NCBI GenBank assembly: GCA_005787685.1
Contig: SYAC01000014.1
Location: 1 to 64,000, forward strand
Source of the DNA: Planctomycetia bacterium
GTDB taxonomy: Bacteria > Planctomycetota > Phycisphaerae > Phycisphaerales > SM1A02
DNA length: 64,000 bases
Direction of reading: 5' to 3'
In this document: piece after piece, positions 52,183 to 61,644 of the stretch
Layout of the letters: every line of letters starts with the position of its first letter
How positions within the stretch are numbered: position 1 is the first letter of the stretch
The notes under the pieces: generated by a model
What the model saw: only the letters and a program-made list of their open reading frames with translations
The model's database searches: none
Told to the model about the DNA's origin: nothing
Translations under genes and position numbers: made by a program

Positions 52183-53437
52183 TACACAGGAAAATATTTT
52201 ACAAAAGTGGAATTACAAAGCGCGCAAGACGGGCGGAGAAATGTCGCGCGGCGTGTTGGAAGCCAACTCGCATTCCGAGGCGGTACGCGAACTTCGCCGA
52301 CAAGGGCTTGCTATTTTAGAAGTTCAACTTGGCGACTCCAGCGCGCCTGTTGGTGAAAAAACGAGCGCGAATACCCGCAAACGCAAACTTGAAAATGCGT
52401 TTCGAAAAGAAGACACTGTTTCATTTTGCTCGCAAATTGCAGTCATGCTTCGTACTGGCGTTACACTGAAAGAATCACTGGACACCTTTGCGGATCAAGC
52501 AGCGCGTCCGATTGTTGCGGAATTGGCTCGCGCCATCCGTGACGATGTTTGCGAAGGCGAGGATTTTTCTTCGGCTCTTGCCAAGTGGCCAAAGATATTT
52601 CCAAAACTCATGATTAGTTTGGTGCGCGCGGCTGAGGTCAGTGGAATGTTGGACGAGATGATGGCTCGCGTTGCCAAAGACCTTGCCAAACAAAGAAAAA
52701 CTAACCGCCAAGTGAAGGGCGCCATGGCGTACCCATCCATCATGCTAATTGTTGCGGTGCTTGCAGTCGCCGTAATTTTAACAGCGGTCATGCCGCGCTT
52801 TGCTCCACTGTTTGCTGTGCAGGGTGACAAACTTCCATTGCCAACAAAAATGTTGTTGGGTATTTCTGATTTCATCCGCTTCGGTTGGATGTACTGGGCG
52901 CCCGCCTTGGTTGTCACTGGATTTGGATGTTGGTATTGGATGAAGAGCGCAATGGGTCGACAAGCTATTGACAAGGCCAAGTTAACTTTTCCAATTATTG
53001 GTCCAATGTTTCGCCATCTATATGTGTCCCGCTTTACGGGCACTATGGCAACGCTGCTAAGCGCGGGCGTGCCGCTTCTAGAAGTGGTGCGCATTCTGAA
53101 AGATGTCACCAATAATTTGTGCTACAACGCCATGTGGAAATTAGTCGAGGATCGCGTGAGTCATGGTGGCGAGTTGGCCCCCACTTTTCGCGAGTTTAAA
53201 TTTGTGCCACGCAATGTTGCCGCCATTATCGCGGCAGGTGAAAAATCAGGTCGCCTTCCAGAAGTTCTTGAAACTGCGGCGCAAGTCGCCGAGGAGGATC
53301 TTGAAGTGTCGCTGAAAAGCGCCACCAGCATGGTGGAGCCAATTCTAATTGTAGTCATGGGCGTAGTGGTTGGTGGAATTGCCAGCGCAATGCTCATGCC
53401 CATCTTCAACATGTCGAAGATGATTAATTCGCATTAA
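52166..53437 (+). CDS. Platform protein, PilC/GspF family
   Basis: A 423-residue inner-membrane platform. An N-terminal 70-residue segment (KWNYKARKTGGEMSRGVLEA) leads to two GspF repeats, each a cytoplasmic helical bundle followed by membrane helices (IMLIVAVLAVAVILTAVMP; IVVMGVVVGGIASAMLMPIF). VSFCSQIAVMLRTGVTLKES and RFTGTMATLLSAGVPLLEVV mark the two repeats. GAGGAGGT is 5 bases before the ATG. It ends the plus-strand arm; the 100 bp after it contain a perfect palindrome GCAACGCGTTGC but no clear terminator. Confidence 0.95.
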   Translation: MLAATNTQENILQKWNYKARKTGGEMSRGVLEANSHSEAVRELRRQGLAILEVQLGDSSAPVGEKTSANTRKRKLENAFRKEDTVSFCSQIAVMLRTGVTLKESLDTFADQAARPIVAELARAIRDDVCEGEDFSSALAKWPKIFPKLMISLVRAAEVSGMLDEMMARVAKDLAKQRKTNRQVKGAMAYPSIMLIVAVLAVAVILTAVMPRFAPLFAVQGDKLPLPTKMLLGISDFIRFGWMYWAPALVVTGFGCWYWMKSAMGRQAIDKAKLTFPIIGPMFRHLYVSRFTGTMATLLSAGVPLLEVVRILKDVTNNLCYNAMWKLVEDRVSHGGELAPTFREFKFVPRNVAAIIAAGEKSGRLPEVLETAAQVAEEDLEVSLKSATSMVEPILIVVMGVVVGGIASAMLMPIFNMSKMINSH

Positions 53438-53537
53438 ATCAAATGACTATTGTGAGCAACGCGTTGCGCCACCAATAAGAAATCATGTCAAATTACAAAT
53501 CACCCCAAAGTGTTGTGCTGCGCAAAGTGCTGACTCG

Positions 53538-53885
53538 TTATGGATTGTTGCTTGGCGCGTAGCCACTTTTATTCGGCGCCACGCTCTGCCAATCAGACCA
53601 AATATTGTTTTGACCAAGGACCATGACTTCAATGTCACCGTTGCTCCACAGGCGGAACATGCTCATGCCAAACGGCGTGCTTTCACTGGCAATACTGACG
53701 GGCTTGCCGCGTGAATCTTGCGTAGTTGCGTTAGGTCGGGCCGCCAACAACAGCGCCGCACACCCAACAAGCGCAAGCAACAGCGGCGCGGCCATGGTTC
53801 CAATTCGTAGGCGGGTGGATTTGGTGACGCTCGTGTACGGGAAGTTATTGATGTTCTGTGTTTCTATGTTTGCGTTTGTGTCCAT
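53538..53885 (-). CDS. Small membrane protein of unknown function
   Basis: A 115-residue protein with a cytoplasmic N-terminus of about 35 residues (Asn/Thr-rich), one membrane helix (GTMAAPLLLALVGCAALLLAA) and an outer domain of about 55 residues ending QNNIWSDWQSVAP. The start at 53885 has GGAG nine bases upstream; upstream frames to 54116 run into the MFS gene on the other strand and are unlikely. Not recognised. It lies between the pilus block and a transporter. Confidence 0.6.
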   Translation of the reverse strand: MDTNANIETQNINNFPYTSVTKSTRLRIGTMAAPLLLALVGCAALLLAARPNATTQDSRGKPVSIASESTPFGMSMFRLWSNGDIEVMVLGQNNIWSDWQSVAPNKSGYAPSNNP

Positions 53886-54090
53886 ATTGCGTTGCTCCGG
53901 GTAAAGGGTGCGATTCATTTCTATTGCACTTATCATGAACAGATACTCGACAATTTCACTGTGAAATATAGGTGTGAATGCAATCTTAGCGGTGTACCAA
54001 ACAAGCGTAAGTTTATATTTTATAAACACAAATGTTTTTCCAAAAACAGAAAGCAACATTCCTTGCGCGAAAGCGTGGTAGGGTTGTGTT

Positions 54091-55341
54091 ATGAGCAAGC
54101 CGCTTTGGCGAACCACATGTATCTCGGCGCTTGGCGGCGTATTTGAGTTCTACGACTTTGTTATTTTTGCGGTGTTTGCTCCACATATTGGCGCGGCTTT
54201 TTTCCCCGCCGAATCCAGCGCTTCCGCAACACTCAAAGCCTTCGCCGTTTTCGCCGTGGGCTATTTCGCACGGCCTTTGGGCGGCATTATATGGGCGCAT
54301 GTTGCAGACCGCCGCGGGCGCGGATATGTATTTTCACACACGGTACTTGGAATGGCAGCCACCACGTGCATGATTGGGTTGTTGCCTGGTTACGCCATGA
54401 TTGGAATTTCGGCGCCAATTTTGTTGGTGGTGTTACGGCTTCTGCAAAGCATGGCGCTTGGTGGGGAAATTCCCTCCTCGCTGTGCTGGCTCAGCGAACA
54501 CGCGGGTAGACGGCGCGCTGGATTGGTCACGGCAATCTTGCTTGCGGGAGTGAACTCTGGTTTATTGCTTGGACAAACCGTGGCACTGATTATTTCTTCC
54601 ATCTTTGGGGAAGAAAACGCCATGGCTTGGGCGTGGCGTCTTGCATTTTTCTTTGGCGGTTGCGTTGGTGTATTCGCGTATTTCGTGCGACGACATGTTG
54701 GTGAAACACCCGATTTTGAAAAACTGCAATCCAGCGGAAAAATTGACGCGTTGCCGCTGCGCACATTGCTGCGCGAATCACCGCGCGCATTACTTTCTGG
54801 ATTTTTAATGTGCAGTATGCACGCATGGATTGTGGCGGCGCTGTATTTAGCTTTGCCATCTTTTCTAATCCGCGTCTGCGATACGAAGCAATCTCATGCG
54901 GAATTTATCGCATTGGTTTCGGCGGGTTGCGGATCCGTGATTTATATCCTTAGCGGATGGATTGCTGACAAAGTAGGCGCACGAAAATTCTGCGCCTGGG
55001 CTTTACTTGCCATGTTTGTATGCGCACTTCCCGCGTATGCATCTGTTGAAACAAGCGGCGCCACTTGGCTTGTTGGGCTAGGCGCGATCAGCGGCGCATT
55101 TATTGGGACGTACTTGGGGCTGTTGCCACGGTTGTTCGCATCACCAGTGCGCGTGTCGGGTATCGCGATTGCGTATGACGGCGCTGCTGCGTTGGTTGGC
55201 GGTAGCGGACCATTTGTTATGTTGTTGGTGGTAGACAATTTTAACGCGCTTGGTGTTGGCGCGTTGTTCATGGTGCTCACCGCGGGTGGGATGATTGGTC
55301 TGGCGCTTATGCCGCGCGAAGTATTGTCAACATATCAGTAA
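54091..55341 (+). CDS. MFS transporter, metabolite:H+ symporter type
   Basis: A 416-residue protein with twelve membrane helices. The N-terminal FEFYDFVIFAVFAPHIG and FARPLGGIIWAHVADRRGRG match the MHS subgroup (ProP, CitH, ShiA), which takes up organic acids, betaine or proline with protons. Loop 2-3 DRRGRG and later WIADKVGARKF are the MFS conserved loops. The family is clear; the substrate is not. Confidence 0.88.
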   Translation: MSKPLWRTTCISALGGVFEFYDFVIFAVFAPHIGAAFFPAESSASATLKAFAVFAVGYFARPLGGIIWAHVADRRGRGYVFSHTVLGMAATTCMIGLLPGYAMIGISAPILLVVLRLLQSMALGGEIPSSLCWLSEHAGRRRAGLVTAILLAGVNSGLLLGQTVALIISSIFGEENAMAWAWRLAFFFGGCVGVFAYFVRRHVGETPDFEKLQSSGKIDALPLRTLLRESPRALLSGFLMCSMHAWIVAALYLALPSFLIRVCDTKQSHAEFIALVSAGCGSVIYILSGWIADKVGARKFCAWALLAMFVCALPAYASVETSGATWLVGLGAISGAFIGTYLGLLPRLFASPVRVSGIAIAYDGAAALVGGSGPFVMLLVVDNFNALGVGALFMVLTAGGMIGLALMPREVLSTYQ

Positions 55342-55358
55342 CCCATGCGCTGATGCGC

Positions 55359-56999
55359 TCACGAGTTAATCAGCGAGCGGCCAGTCATATCCGCGGGTTG
55401 CGTCACGCCAAGCAAGTGAAGAAGTGTGGGCGCAATGTCGGCCAAGCGGCCACCGCTGCGCAGATTAGCTTTTTGAAACACTGGCGATACAAGAGAAAGA
55501 GCCACTGTGAAGTTGGTATGCGCCGTTTGCGGTTTGCCGGTGGCTGGGTCCTTCATTTGCTCGGCGTTTCCGTGATCAGCGGTAATCACAAGCTGCCCGC
55601 CACGGGCTAGTGTGGCCTGCATAATTTTATCCACGCATTCATCGGTCACTTCACAGGCCTTCATAGCCGCGGACAGCGAGCCTGTGTGGCCAACCATGTC
55701 TGGATTCGCAAAATTCACCACGATCAGGGATTCACAATCGTGCGCGGCAATACGCCGCAACACGGCGTCGCAAACGCTAGTCGCACTCATTTGGGGCTTC
55801 AGGTCGTAGGTCGGAATGTCGCGTGGACTTGGAATAATTTCACGGTGCTCACCCGGGAAGGGTTCTTCGCGGTAATCGTTGAAGAAAAATGTGACATGCG
55901 GAAACTTTTCGGTTTCTGCGCAGCGAAATTGGGTGAGACCCGCGTTTGACACGCACTCGCCCAAAATATTTTTCATTTTGGCTGGACGCGTAAACATAAC
56001 TTGCGTTGACAAGCCGCGTTCATATTGCGACATGGTGAGAAAATGGAGTTGTGTTGGGCGCGGAGCGCGATCAAAGCCACCGCCCTGAATATTTTTCCAC
56101 GCCTCATCGTCCATCACAAACGCCTTGCACAATTCACGGGGACGATCACCACGAAAGTTGAAAAAAATGACCGTATCGTTACTTGCAATCACGCCCTCGT
56201 TTAATAGGCGAGTTGGCGGCATGAACTCATCGCCGCGCTCGGTGTCGCTTGCGGGGTGCGCATAGTGGTGATGAATGGCAGCAATGGGGTCGGCACTTAA
56301 CCTTGCGGCAGAGTTCGTATCCATGTTGGATTTTTTGGTCAACAAGTCAAACGCTTTTTTCACGCGGTCCCAGCGATGATCGCGGTCCATGGCAAAGAAA
56401 CGACCGCATACTGTGGCAATCCGCCCGCCAGTGGCGCGTAAGACACCCTGCAACCACGGAACATATTTCAAAGCCCCTTGCGACGGCGTGTCGCGGCCAT
56501 CTAAAAATGCGTGCACAAAAAGTTTTTCGCCGTTCACTCCATGAGCTTTGGCCGCCTTCAATATGGCCTCAAGGTGGGACAAGTCGCTGTGAACTTGACC
56601 ATCGCTTAGTAAACCCATGACATGGACGGAGGCGCCTGATTTTTTAGCGTGTTCAAACGCCGCAAGCATTGAAACATTGTGCGCAAATTCGCCGCTGCGA
56701 ATGGCGCGCGTAATGCGCATTAGTTCCTGGTCCACAATTCGACCAGCGCCAATATTCTGGTGCCCCACTTCACTATTGCCCATCACGGGTCCGTTGGGGC
56801 CAAGAGGCAAACCAACATCCTCGCCACTGGTCTTAATGAAGGTGTGCGGCCAATTTTTTTCCAACTCATCGGCGCATGGCGTGCGGGCAAGCTTGACGGC
56901 GTTGTAAGAATCCTGCTCTGGGTGTGGATTTTTTCCCCAACCGTCGCGAATGATCAGAACCACTGGTCCTGGGTTGTGTTGCGGATTCACTGCGTTCAC
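55359..56999 (-). CDS. gpmI: Phosphoglycerate mutase, cofactor-independent
   Basis: Interconverts 3- and 2-phosphoglycerate in glycolysis. A 546-residue protein: VVLIIRDGWG at 14-23 carries the first metal Asp, GPVMGNSEVGHQNIGAGR near 70-87 has the catalytic Ser, HAFLDGRDTPSQG, FFNFRGDRPREL and the metal site VVNFANPDMVGHTG then ITADHGNAEQM. Length is near the usual 510-550. It is convergent with the MFS gene (17 bp gap) and divergent from the YggS gene; the 177 bp between starts hold both promoters, with none recognised. Confidence 0.97.
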   Translation of the reverse strand: MNAVNPQHNPGPVVLIIRDGWGKNPHPEQDSYNAVKLARTPCADELEKNWPHTFIKTSGEDVGLPLGPNGPVMGNSEVGHQNIGAGRIVDQELMRITRAIRSGEFAHNVSMLAAFEHAKKSGASVHVMGLLSDGQVHSDLSHLEAILKAAKAHGVNGEKLFVHAFLDGRDTPSQGALKYVPWLQGVLRATGGRIATVCGRFFAMDRDHRWDRVKKAFDLLTKKSNMDTNSAARLSADPIAAIHHHYAHPASDTERGDEFMPPTRLLNEGVIASNDTVIFFNFRGDRPRELCKAFVMDDEAWKNIQGGGFDRAPRPTQLHFLTMSQYERGLSTQVMFTRPAKMKNILGECVSNAGLTQFRCAETEKFPHVTFFFNDYREEPFPGEHREIIPSPRDIPTYDLKPQMSATSVCDAVLRRIAAHDCESLIVVNFANPDMVGHTGSLSAAMKACEVTDECVDKIMQATLARGGQLVITADHGNAEQMKDPATGKPQTAHTNFTVALSLVSPVFQKANLRSGGRLADIAPTLLHLLGVTQPADMTGRSLINS

Positions 57000-57176
57000 C
57001 GCCTCAGGATACAGCGATGATTGTGGCGCAGTCTTGGGCGTTCGTGCTGGTTGACTTGATGGGGGCGCTCAAAAAGTCGCTTGAAAAACCGCCGTCACAA
57101 GGGCGGGTATTTACGGCGCATTGTGGGCGTATTTTGTGCTGCCGATATTTGCGTGGTGCTGTTACGCTTGTGGCGC

Positions 57177-57974
57177 ATGTCAGAAACAGCAGTACCCGTT
57201 CCGTTTGACGCTGACCAAGCCACCGCGCTTCGCGACCGTTTGAATTCTGTTCGTCAGCGTGTTGCCGCCTCCGAAAAAAAATCGAGTCAGCGCGCGGGCA
57301 GTGTTGTGCTGATCGTGGTGAGCAAGTCTGGCAGCATTGAGCAAATTCGAGAGTTGGTGAACATGGGTCAAATTGATTTTGGCGAGAACCGTGTACAACA
57401 ACTTTCGCAGCGCGCCGCAACCATCGGTGAATGGGTTTCTCGCCGCAAAGAAATGGATCCCAAAGCCGAGCTTCCGAAAGTGCGTTGGCACATGATTGGT
57501 TCGCTACAGCGCAATAAGGTTAAAAAATGTTTGGAAAGCGCGCGCCTGATCCACTCTATTGACTCCATGCGGATCGCAGAGGAGGTGCAAGACGCTTCAA
57601 CGCGCAAAGCAACTCCAACCGAGGTGCTCTTAGAGGTGAATGTGTCGGGCGACAGCAATAAGCACGGCATTGCTCCTCCAGCCGTCAAACATTTGGTGGA
57701 GCAAATTATTGGTATGCCCAACATGAAACCGCGCGGCTTGATGTGCATGGGTCCGCTTGAAGGCGGCCAAGACGCTGCGCGGCGAGTCTTTGAACGCTGC
57801 CATGAATTGTTTCAAGAAATTCGCGGAAGTGGAATCGGTGGCGACGCGTTCAATATTCTTTCTATGGGCATGAGCCACGACTTTGAGGTGGCTATTGAAA
57901 GCGGCGCCAACATGGTGCGCGTTGGTTCGGCTGTCATTGGTGAGCCACAAGTTGTTGAGTCCGCCGAAGAGTGA
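57177..57974 (+). CDS. PLP-binding protein YggS/PLPBP
   Basis: A 265-residue vitamin B6 homeostasis protein. VVLIVVSKSGSIEQIREL has the PLP-binding Lys; then FGENRVQQL, WHMIGSLQRNKVKK, IHSIDS and, near the end, LSMGMSHDFEVAIESGANMV and VRVGSAVIG, the phosphate-binding loop. The ATG at 57177 gives a family-like N-terminus; longer frames are not supported. The stop (57972-57974) is 2 bp before tmk. Confidence 0.93.
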   Translation: MSETAVPVPFDADQATALRDRLNSVRQRVAASEKKSSQRAGSVVLIVVSKSGSIEQIRELVNMGQIDFGENRVQQLSQRAATIGEWVSRRKEMDPKAELPKVRWHMIGSLQRNKVKKCLESARLIHSIDSMRIAEEVQDASTRKATPTEVLLEVNVSGDSNKHGIAPPAVKHLVEQIIGMPNMKPRGLMCMGPLEGGQDAARRVFERCHELFQEIRGSGIGGDAFNILSMGMSHDFEVAIESGANMVRVGSAVIGEPQVVESAEE

Positions 57975-57976
57975 CC

Positions 57977-58642
57977 ATGAGCGATCGTTGGTGGAACAAC
58001 TTGCGCGGAAAGTTTCTAGCCTTTGAGGGCCCCGACGGTAGCGGCAAGTCGACGCAAATCGCTCGCCTAGAAAAGTTTTGTAAGGACAAAAATTTAGAAA
58101 TGCTCACCGTGCGCGAGCCTGGTGGCACCGCCATTGGTGAGCGAGTGCGCGACGTGCTACTTGACACACGCCACGGCGAAATGAATGTGCGCTGTGAAAT
58201 GCTTTTGTACATGGCTAGCCGCGCACAACTTATGAAGGAGCGCATTGAGCCCGCGCTTCGCGACGGAATATTTGTTCTCAGCGATCGATTTGTCGCAAGC
58301 ACGCTGGCATATCAGGGAACCGCTGGCGGTTTGCCGCCAAGTGAAATTCGCGCCGTTGCGGAAGTTGCCATTGGTGGTCGTTGGCCGGACCTAAACGTGT
58401 TGTTTGATGTGGACACCACTATTGCCATGGGCCGTATTCATCCACTTATGGATCGAATGGAGGGCAAGGGCGCGGAGTTTCACGCGCGGGTTCGCCAAGG
58501 ATATTTGCGTCAGGCACAGCAAAAACCCAATGATTTTCTTGTGGTGGACGCCGGCAAGTCACCCGACGAGGTATTTGCGCAGTTGACAAGTGGCTTGCAA
58601 TTGTGGTGTGTGAACAACGCCACGTGCGCGCCCCAAAAATAA
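57977..58642 (+). CDS. tmk: Thymidylate kinase
   Basis: Converts dTMP to dTDP. A 221-residue protein with P-loop FEGPDGSGKSTQ near 16-27, the DR motif VLSDRFVASTLAYQG, and VREPGGT. The lid lacks the usual Arg-rich LID of type II but is of similar length. ATG at 57977; a GTG at 57971 overlapping the YggS stop is an alternative. Confidence 0.95.
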   Translation: MSDRWWNNLRGKFLAFEGPDGSGKSTQIARLEKFCKDKNLEMLTVREPGGTAIGERVRDVLLDTRHGEMNVRCEMLLYMASRAQLMKERIEPALRDGIFVLSDRFVASTLAYQGTAGGLPPSEIRAVAEVAIGGRWPDLNVLFDVDTTIAMGRIHPLMDRMEGKGAEFHARVRQGYLRQAQQKPNDFLVVDAGKSPDEVFAQLTSGLQLWCVNNATCAPQK

Positions 58643-58704
58643 ACATATGCGTAACGGACGCTTGCATGAAATGCTGCGAATCCATTGCAAGTGTAATCGT
58701 GGAT

Positions 58705-59493
58705 TTATGAACGGCGTCTACGCGCCATTTCAACCGGTCGGTTTGGTTCGCCACGTATGCGTGCGTTGGCTGCGACCGTGCGTGAATGCATTTGCGCAAT
58801 CTGTTCCGGACTCATTCCCTGCAGGTATGCAAGCGCGCAGGTATTCGCTTCGTTAAAGCCCTCAATACTGAAGGTTTTGTTTTGTACGTTATAAGAAAAT
58901 GCGGCTACGGATAGATCCGATAAAACCTGAAGCGCGCAACGAACCTCCGATGAATCCGAAGCGTGCCCCGCTTCAATCATGCTCATGAAATAGCGCGCGG
59001 CTGCAACTTGAATTTCCTCACCCGCTAAACGCGTCTTCATAACGGCCTCGTTGGTTGGTTTCATTAATTCCAATGTTTGCGGCACAACTGGTTGCATGAC
59101 TTGATTCACGCGCATGGTGCGATTGGTGAACAACAGCATGGACGCAACCATGGCGCGACCTGTCACAATATTTCCAAGCGTGAAGTGTGATTCGAATGGT
59201 TGCTTATCAAACTCCGTAGATTTTTCGGTTTTCAAATCGGCGCTGTTCGTCTCGTTGTTGATACGCACGCCACGAACGCCAATTTGGTACATGGCCCACA
59301 GTGCGGCTTGAAATGTCGGGTTTGTGGTTTCAATACCACGCTTGTTGCCCTCGGAAAGAATGCTGCAAAGCAATTCTATTATTTTCTTTCCGCCAATCAT
59401 GGCAGGCAACATCGAGTTGAGTAACTGCAAAAAAATTTGACGATCTTGCGATTTCAACTCTACAAGAACATTGTTCACTTCTATTTGAATCAT
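58705..59493 (-). CDS. Unknown protein downstream of an ABC ATPase
   Basis: A 262-residue soluble, mostly helical protein with no signal or membrane segment. Notable stretches: DRQIFLQLLNSMLPAMIGGK near 20-40, NPTFQAALWAMYQIGVRGVR, AGEEIQVAAARYFMSMIEAG and a basic tail ending RRRRS. Not recognised. The ATG at 59493 is one base after the stop of the ABC gene, so it is co-transcribed with it. Confidence 0.65.
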   Translation of the reverse strand: MIQIEVNNVLVELKSQDRQIFLQLLNSMLPAMIGGKKIIELLCSILSEGNKRGIETTNPTFQAALWAMYQIGVRGVRINNETNSADLKTEKSTEFDKQPFESHFTLGNIVTGRAMVASMLLFTNRTMRVNQVMQPVVPQTLELMKPTNEAVMKTRLAGEEIQVAAARYFMSMIEAGHASDSSEVRCALQVLSDLSVAAFSYNVQNKTFSIEGFNEANTCALAYLQGMSPEQIAQMHSRTVAANARIRGEPNRPVEMARRRRS

Positions 59494-59494
59494 T

Positions 59495-60544
59495 TTATTT
59501 CTCGGCAAGTACTACAACGGACTCTGGTCGCGCATGCAACCACAGTTCCTGACCCACGCGCGTGTTCTGGCGCGGATCAATTTCTAAAACTTTCAGAATA
59601 CCGGCGGGTGTTTCAATTTGGTGTTGGGACATTTCACCTAAATATAGACTGCTCTTGCAAACACCGCCAATGGAACTGGGTCCATCAACAATTGTGAGGG
59701 ACTCAGGACGGATACTAAGCGCCACGCGCGCCCCCACGACTGTCTTGGAGCAACTACTGCGCAGGACTCCCGCAGCCGTTTCAATTTCGCAACCGTTGGC
59801 GTTGGAAGTTTTCACGGTGCCCCCCATGAGGTTGGTCTCACCCATGAACTCCGCCACAAATGCGTTGCGCGGATGTTGATACACCTGTTTAGGATCGCCC
59901 AACTGTTCAATGCGACCATCGCGCAGCACCACTAGGTCGTCTGCCAAACTGAGCGCCTCTTTCTGGTCATGCGTGACATACACGGTAGTGAGATTTATTT
60001 CGGCGCAAATACGCTTAATTTCACCGCGCAGTTGTAAACGCAACTTGGCGTCCAAATTTGAAAGTGGTTCGTCCAACAACAACACTTCTGGTTTAAAAAC
60101 AATTGCCCGCGCCAGAGCCACGCGTTGCTGTTGTCCTCCAGAAAGTTGATTTGGTTTTCGCTGCGCTAGATTTCCCATACGCACCATTTCAAGCGCGGCC
60201 CCGACGCGCTTGACCTGCTCAGCGGCGGACACTCCGCGCACCTGAAGACCAAACGCGACATTGTCAAAGATGCTGAGGTGCGGCCAGAGCGCGTAACCTT
60301 GAAAAACCATTCCAACATTTCGTTTTTCCGGCGGCGTGTTGGTGACATTGCGGTCGCCAAAGTAAATTTGGCCACTGGTGGGTTCTTGAAAGCCCGCGAT
60401 CATGCGCAACAACGTTGTCTTTCCGCAACCCGATGGTCCCAACATGAAATACAGCGAGCCCGCCGGTATGTGTAAGTCAACACAATCCACCGCGACAGTG
60501 GAACCAAACTCACAGCGTAATTTTTCGAGCCGAATTGAAAGCAC
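59495..60544 (-). CDS. ABC transporter ATPase, MalK/PotA/FbpC type
   Basis: A 349-residue ATPase: Walker A LGPSGCGKTT near 35-44, Q loop VFQGYALWPH, signature LSGGQQQRVALARA, Walker B VLLLDEPLSNLDAK, switch His in YVTHDQKEA, and a C-terminal OB/TOBE domain from about 240. The class imports sugars, polyamines, iron or thiamine. No permease or binding-protein gene is beside it, so it is an orphan or shared ATPase. Confidence 0.93.
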   Translation of the reverse strand: MLSIRLEKLRCEFGSTVAVDCVDLHIPAGSLYFMLGPSGCGKTTLLRMIAGFQEPTSGQIYFGDRNVTNTPPEKRNVGMVFQGYALWPHLSIFDNVAFGLQVRGVSAAEQVKRVGAALEMVRMGNLAQRKPNQLSGGQQQRVALARAIVFKPEVLLLDEPLSNLDAKLRLQLRGEIKRICAEINLTTVYVTHDQKEALSLADDLVVLRDGRIEQLGDPKQVYQHPRNAFVAEFMGETNLMGGTVKTSNANGCEIETAAGVLRSSCSKTVVGARVALSIRPESLTIVDGPSSIGGVCKSSLYLGEMSQHQIETPAGILKVLEIDPRQNTRVGQELWLHARPESVVVLAEK

Positions 60545-60670
60545 AATATTTAAAGCATACCTGTGTGCGTAGGTGTAGCGGTTCCATGACGAGATGCAAG
60601 CTGAACGGCGTTCCGCTTACATACGCGGGAAATTAAGTCATACATATCCGCACCATCGGCTGGCGTTTCA

Positions 60671-61069
60671 TTGGGACACCCTTGGCGCTACCATGAATTT
60701 GTGGATCCATTTGAACAACGACTTCAAAAATTAAGCGCCATGCGCGCTTGGCAAGAGCCCGATCGCTCCATTCACAAGGATGTCTTCATATTTGCCAAGC
60801 AGTTTGCGCGCACGGAAAAATCTATCGGCGCGGCAAGCGACGCGTGGATGCAGCTTGCGCCCCTGGCGTTGCAAAAAGTGGCGGCGGTTGAATCCATGCG
60901 CGCTGGAACCCTGACGCTGCTGGTCGAAAGTTCCGCGGCGGCGTTTGAAGTGGATCGCGCGTTACGCGGCGGCTTGGAAAATGATCTTAAAAATGTTGTT
61001 CAGGGATTGTTGCGAGTGCGCACGCGTCTTGGAAAATTTCAAGATGTTCCAAAGCCACGCGACGATTAG
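60671..61069 (+). CDS. DUF721 (DciA-like) protein
   Basis: A 132-residue protein. WMQLAPLALQKVAAVESMRA followed by GTLTLLVESSAAAFEVDRAL resembles the DUF721 domain, shared with DciA, the helicase loader that helps DnaB in many bacteria without DnaC. The frame opens at TTG 60671; GTG 60701 or ATG 60740 are other starts. Stands alone. Confidence 0.65.
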   Translation: MGHPWRYHEFVDPFEQRLQKLSAMRAWQEPDRSIHKDVFIFAKQFARTEKSIGAASDAWMQLAPLALQKVAAVESMRAGTLTLLVESSAAAFEVDRALRGGLENDLKNVVQGLLRVRTRLGKFQDVPKPRDD

Positions 61070-61161
61070 TGCCATGATTTTAAAAAAACATTGTGTGTAA
61101 TATCGTGCGCACGCGCGCGGTTGTAGGCGCGTAGAGGTTGCTCAAATGGAACCGCGGGCTT

Positions 61162-61542
61162 TCACGCCCCAAATAAATTTTCTGGAATTTGGCGCGCCTT
61201 GCCCTGGCTGTCAATACACGCAAGCGTGGTAGATGCGCTGCACAACAATTCATTCCCGCGAAATAATTCGTAGGTGTGTTCTATCTTCACATGGCCAACA
61301 TCGGTCATGGTGGTTTCCAAGCGCACCTCATCGTCATATTGAGCTGGCTTTTTATAACTGACCTGCAAGCGGACAATGGCCAAAAAAACGCCCGCCTGTT
61401 CCATTTCGCGGTAGGTTTTTCCCGTTGAGCGCAACAATTCGGTGCGACCCATTTCGAACCAAATTGGATACACCGCGTGGTGAACCACGCCCATTGGGTC
61501 GCATTCACAATATCGCACACGCACATTCAAGGAGCCCTTCAT
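61162..61542 (-). CDS. Acyl-CoA thioesterase, 4HBT/YbgC family
   Basis: A 126-residue hot-dog protein. YCECDPMGVVHHAVYPIWFE holds the catalytic Asp and the family HxxYPxW(F/L)E pattern, then MGRTELLRS and VSYKKPAQYDDEV. In bacteria it hydrolyses short-chain or hydroxybenzoyl-CoA and is often linked to Tol-Pal. Convergent with the DUF721 gene. Confidence 0.9.
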   Translation of the reverse strand: MKGSLNVRVRYCECDPMGVVHHAVYPIWFEMGRTELLRSTGKTYREMEQAGVFLAIVRLQVSYKKPAQYDDEVRLETTMTDVGHVKIEHTYELFRGNELLCSASTTLACIDSQGKARQIPENLFGA

Positions 61543-61644
61543 ATGAGCAAGGTAGCGTTTGTGCGCGTCACCTGAATTGCGGTTTTATATTGAAGCATGC
61601 AGGCACATACTTGCGCCGGGCTTCAACCCATCTTGTGCTTGTAT

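Noticed and set aside
53456-53467. Terminator at the GCAACGCGTTGC palindrome
   Set aside because: It has no loop and no T run.
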